From assembly GCF_004010155.1 (NCBI RefSeq), contig NZ_RRYH01000015.1, forward strand, positions 124,001 to 188,000: a stretch of 64,000 nucleotides of DNA, in the 5' to 3' direction. The DNA comes from Solirhodobacter olei. GTDB lineage: Bacteria; Pseudomonadota; Alphaproteobacteria; Rhodobacterales; Rhodobacteraceae. The position numbers and the translations under genes were made by a program. Below the pieces are notes generated by a model, which was not told the DNA's origin, searched no databases, and was given only the letters and a program-made list of their open reading frames with translations. Position 1 is the first letter of the stretch. Each line of letters opens with the position of its first letter. Below, one piece after another: positions 63,128 to 64,000 of this stretch.

Positions 63128-63993
63128 GGTGCGTCCCCCGTCGGAATTTCGCTGTAGGCCTTCAGCACCTCGGTCTTCAGAAGGTGCCAGATGTCGCGGT
63201 GGATGGCGAGGAAGGCGGGATCGACCTTCAGCTCTCCGATATCGCGCGGCCGGTCGAGCGCGATCGGGAAGTCGCCCACCACCCGCGCCGCCGGCCCGGC
63301 CGAAAGGATCACGACCCGGTCGGCGAGCGAGATCGCCTCCTCGAGGTCATGGGTGACGAAAAGCACCGCCTTGCGGTTCTCCGACCAGAGACGGAGCAGC
63401 AGCTCGCCCATGATCAGCCGCGTCTGGGCGTCGAGCGGGCCGAAGGGTTCATCCATCAGGATGATCCGCGGATCGCGGATCAGCGCCTGGGCCAGCGCCA
63501 CGCGCTTCCTCTGCCCGCCGGAGAGGGTGTGGGGATAGCGCTCGGCAAAGGCGGCGAGGCCGACGCGGGCCAGCCAGTCGCGCGCCCGGGCGCGCGCCTC
63601 GGCCCGGCGGGTCCCCGCCGCCTCGAGGCTGATCGCGACGTTTTCGACGGCGGTCTTCCAGGGCATCAGAGCGTCCTGCTGGAAGAGATAGCCCGCCTGC
63701 GCGTTGAGGCCGGAAAGCGGGCGGCCGAAGATCGAGACCGTGCCCGCGGCGGGCGTCAGAAGCCCCGCCGCCGCGTTCAGAAGCGTGGACTTGCCGCTGC
63801 CGGTCGGGCCGACGATGGCAACGAATTCGCCCTCCGCCACATCCAGCGTCACGTCCTGCACCGCGACGAAGCGGTTCCGTCCGGCGATGTCGAAGGCGAT
63901 GGAGATGTCGCGGAAGCCGATAGCGGGATGCGCCGGGGCGCTGCTGGCCGGGGCGCTGCTGGCGGGGGAAGAGGACGGGGACGGGACGCTCAT
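63124..63993 (-). CDS. ABC transporter ATPase, TauB/SsuB type
   Basis: 289 aa. A Ser/Ala/Pro-rich N-terminal tail, then Walker A GPTGSGKST, signature LSGGQRKRV, Walker B IILMDEPFGPLD and switch His LFVTHDLEEA. First visible gene of the operon; the promoter region lies past base 64000. Confidence 0.95.
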   Translation of the reverse strand: MSVPSPSSSPASSAPASSAPAHPAIGFRDISIAFDIAGRNRFVAVQDVTLDVAEGEFVAIVGPTGSGKSTLLNAAAGLLTPAAGTVSIFGRPLSGLNAQAGYLFQQDALMPWKTAVENVAISLEAAGTRRAEARARARDWLARVGLAAFAERYPHTLSGGQRKRVALAQALIRDPRIILMDEPFGPLDAQTRLIMGELLLRLWSENRKAVLFVTHDLEEAISLADRVVILSAGPAARVVGDFPIALDRPRDIGELKVDPAFLAIHRDIWHLLKTEVLKAYSEIPTGDAP

Positions 63994-64000
63994 GCCGCTG

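Overview
The window is GC-rich bacterial chromosome, most likely from an alphaproteobacterium of the Rhodobacteraceae. That placement is an inference from gene content: ThyX instead of ThyA, LuxI/LuxR quorum sensing, an LdtR-type MarR regulator, a SufT/SufA pair, Slam-type secretion, Tad pilus proteins, and the recognisable family variants of Lon, ParE and Tgt. Both strands are densely coded and many genes overlap by ATGA, GTGA or TGATG junctions, which indicates translationally coupled operons.

Bases 1-7129 (minus strand) form one catabolic operon: a leader with an intrinsic terminator, an AmiC-like amide sensor, an ANTAR antiterminator, a dipeptide-type ABC transporter (two permeases, a binding protein, and a fused double ATPase running off the left edge) and an acetamidase/formamidase. 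Bases 7471-21886 are ordinary chromosome: a saccharopine-dehydrogenase-like enzyme, a HisA paralogue, an EmrAB-like efflux pair, a glutathionyl-hydroquinone reductase, a LysR/amidohydrolase divergent pair, an aldo/keto reductase, an M20 amidohydrolase, tRNA-Val(TAC), and a three-gene lipid-A/glycan modification operon.

Bases 21983-35707 are a 13.7-kb integrative element inserted in the 3' end of tRNA-Val(CAC). It is bounded by a 21-bp direct repeat, has paired GGGTAACAT arm-type motifs at both ends, and carries a tyrosine recombinase, an excisionase-like protein, several small unknown genes, a primase/helicase-like ATPase with a broken Walker A motif, an origin-like iteron region, a serine recombinase and cargo. 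The cargo includes a proteasome-fold Ntn-hydrolase-like protein, a HEPN-like protein, and a two-gene unit ending in a DUF2971 protein. Several of these look like anti-phage candidates, though none can be named as a known system.

Bases 35868-63993 return to backbone: lon; a quorum-sensing locus (luxI, luxR and a divergent LuxR-like protein without a DNA-binding domain); tgt; sufT/sufA; tfoX-like; tpiA; ldtR; gloA; a Slam plus TbpB-like surface lipoprotein pair; thyX; a REP-associated transposase surrounded by its REP hairpins; parE; arsC-like; glutamate dehydrogenase; a TadG/TadE cluster; tetR; hom; a CoA-binding protein; rlmB; tRNA-Tyr; and a TauABC-like transporter. Six copies of a 26-bp REP hairpin are dispersed in this right half; none was seen inside the integrative element or to its left.
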